Assembly (NCBI RefSeq): GCF_025562755.1
Contig: NZ_CP103300.1
Span: 5,892,501-5,956,500, forward strand
Reading direction: 5' to 3'
DNA length: 64,000 nucleotides
DNA from: Endozoicomonas euniceicola
GTDB lineage: Bacteria > Pseudomonadota > Gammaproteobacteria > Pseudomonadales > Endozoicomonadaceae
Shown here piece by piece: positions 62,718 to 64,000 of the stretch. A model generated the notes under the pieces. That model made no database searches. It was not told the origin of the DNA and saw only the letters and a program-made list of their open reading frames with translations. Made by a program: the position numbers and the translations under genes. Every line of letters begins with the position of its first letter. The first letter of the stretch is position 1.

Positions 62718-63743
62718 TTACCTGATAAGCCAGTCTTTAGTCAAAGTGAATAACGATGACTTTAACTGGCTTAACTGATTGATCATCAGGCTCTTTGGAA
62801 ACAGCTCTTTCACCAAAGGAACATTGATTCCCAGCCCGACCACATCTATCCCTGACTGCTGACAACAGCTGATCAAGTCGACCACCGCATCGTGATGTTC
62901 ACAGTCAGGCGCTCCATCCGTAATCATCAGGATCAGACGACGTTCCGCCTTTGCCTGACAGATTTGATGAACCGCATGCCACAATCCGGTGGCCATGGGT
63001 GTTGAGTCGTGGCTGTCCAGAGCCGCCAGTGTTTCCGCTACCTTTTGAGTGGACTCTTGGCCTGTGACTATGGGAAAGACTCTATCTTCTCTGGTTCCCG
63101 GATAAGCTGAGGCTGTTACAGTGACTCCGTTAATCTGCTTCAGGGCATAGACCAGCGCCAGAACCGCCTCCCTTGCCAACGGCATCCTTACTGTCATGGA
63201 AGAAGAAATATCCAGCGAGATATGAACGGTGGCATTGATAGTGATGGATTCTGCCCGTCGTTTGAAAAGACGACCATCATCCAACGCTATTCTGTGCAAC
63301 CGTTTGCCATCTATCCGGGTACCTCTCTTGCCTGTGCGATCTCTGGTGAGCGTTTTTGCCTGAACCAGTCCGGTTAGCTGGGCGGCTAAACGAGTGGATT
63401 CTGACTGCACTTTCCAGAGCAAGTCTCTGGCGGCCTGCTTATCTTCATCTGTCGTCACCACCGCATCCAGTCCTGGTGTTGTGGTGATGGCTGACAGACC
63501 TGAAGACTGCTCGCAACTCCATGATTCCAGCTCTCCGGCGACGGTTTCAAACAGGTCATCCGGCCAGTCTTGATCGGTAGATTCCAGAATTTGCTTTAGG
63601 CTCTCTTTTTGGAGCAACAGGTCTTCAGCCTTGTCTGAAGCATCGCCATTGTCTGATACGTCCTGGTTACTACTTCCACACGAATGTTCAGGATTATCAT
63701 CTTCTCCTTCTTCAGAATCGGATTCCTGCTTACTACCTGACAC
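62718..63743 (-). CDS. CobT-like VWA-domain protein, 5'-truncated
   Basis: A 341-residue protein whose N-terminal third is an acidic low-complexity region (EEGEDDNPE). The C-terminal VWA domain is complete: MIDAS motif HISLDISSSMT, later DSHDSTPMATGL and LILMITDGAPDCEHHD. Cobaltochelatase CobT relatives and ICE-borne VWA proteins look like this. The 5' part is missing: translation opens right after cctaaattcag (63758-63768), the same sequence found at the IS1380-like end at 52750. Not necessarily a cobalamin enzyme. Confidence 0.7.
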   Translation of the reverse strand: MSGSKQESDSEEGEDDNPEHSCGSSNQDVSDNGDASDKAEDLLLQKESLKQILESTDQDWPDDLFETVAGELESWSCEQSSGLSAITTTPGLDAVVTTDEDKQAARDLLWKVQSESTRLAAQLTGLVQAKTLTRDRTGKRGTRIDGKRLHRIALDDGRLFKRRAESITINATVHISLDISSSMTVRMPLAREAVLALVYALKQINGVTVTASAYPGTREDRVFPIVTGQESTQKVAETLAALDSHDSTPMATGLWHAVHQICQAKAERRLILMITDGAPDCEHHDAVVDLISCCQQSGIDVVGLGINVPLVKELFPKSLMINQLSQLKSSLFTLTKDWLIR

Positions 63744-63757
63744 AGAATCTGTTTTAT

Positions 63758-64000
63758 CCTAAATTCAGCAGTTGAACGCCACTGAGCCATGCCATTAGGA
63801 ATAGCTTCTCACGGTTCTGAGCAGCGTTTTTTTAAGTCATTAGCCCGATCGAATTAATGGTTGCATCGTAATAACCTGCCCTTTTTTCAAAAATTTTGAG
63901 ACCGCTTTCGTTAAAATACGACACCATGCGTTAATTGGATTCAACTGCGGTGCGATACTTTTGATTGAATCAAAAAAATCACACAGTTCACTTTGTAATT
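63758..64000. other. Probable IS remnant and window edge
   Basis: It begins with the IS-end sequence cctaaattcag and has no intact gene. On the minus strand a short open stretch (about MVSYFNESGLKIFEKRAGYY) precedes a stop, but it cannot be assigned. Confidence 0.4.

Noticed and set aside
62718..63743. CobT as a cobalamin biosynthesis enzyme working with cobQ
   Set aside because: Only the VWA part is present, cobN/cobS are absent and the gene is 25 kb away from cobQ in an ICE-like context.

Overview
The window looks like a chromosomal stretch of a marine, host-associated gammaproteobacterium. The housekeeping genes (xthA, tatD, fieF, polB, brnQ, valine catabolism) are typical of Oceanospirillales, and the mix of effector-like genes, a giant RTX adhesin and heavy insertion-sequence load fits an Endozoicomonas-like genome. 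The genus is an inference; nothing was searched.

Layout. 0-4.3 kb: core genes (antiporter fragment, glutaredoxin-like protein, FieF, TatD, MOSC protein, ExoIII). 4.4-6.4 kb: an accessory island with two paralogous ~250-residue proteins of unknown function, possibly secreted effectors, separated by an IS630 remnant. 6.5-10.9 kb: an RND adaptor and permease whose 3' end abuts a broken antitoxin-type HTH gene. 11.5-16.5 kb: a winged-helix regulator, a HiPIP, a KfrA-like DNA-binding coiled-coil protein behind large palindromes, a tyrosine recombinase, an O-methyltransferase, and a LIM-domain/DA1-type peptidase that seems to start at CTG. 17.4-30.4 kb: a complete type I secretion locus for a 1942-residue RTX protein. 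Besides adaptor, TolC-like channel and ABC exporter it carries a MotB/SiiA-like and a MotA/SiiB-like protein, the gene set of the Salmonella SPI-4 giant-adhesin system.

31.3-36.7 kb: a five-gene valine/isobutyrate degradation operon (mmsA, acyl-CoA dehydrogenase, enoyl-CoA hydratase family protein, mmsB, SDR). 37-46.4 kb: cobQ, two tandem tRNA-Cys genes, an aspartase fused to a cyclic-nucleotide-binding-like domain, brnQ preceded by a candidate branched-chain amino acid leader peptide, DNA polymerase II, and a Mut7-C RNase-like protein. 46.4-64 kb: an eroded integrative-conjugative-element region. A TacT-like acetyltransferase and a hipBA pair adjoin traD (split by an in-frame TGA), a DUF4400 protein and a TraF-like protein. 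These are followed by nested insertions: an IS1380-like element interrupted by an IS1634-type element with a clean target duplication, an IS1595-type fragment, an ISAzo13-type element with a slippery A7 frameshift site, and a group II intron inside that element's right inverted repeat. Then come a DUF234-type ATPase, a second near-identical hipBA copy and a 5'-truncated CobT-like VWA gene.

The strongest candidates for unusual biology are the proton-channel-coupled RTX secretion locus, the LIM/DA1 peptidase, the effector-like paralogues, the brnQ leader, the cNBD-aspartase fusion and the KfrA/recombinase module with its palindromes.
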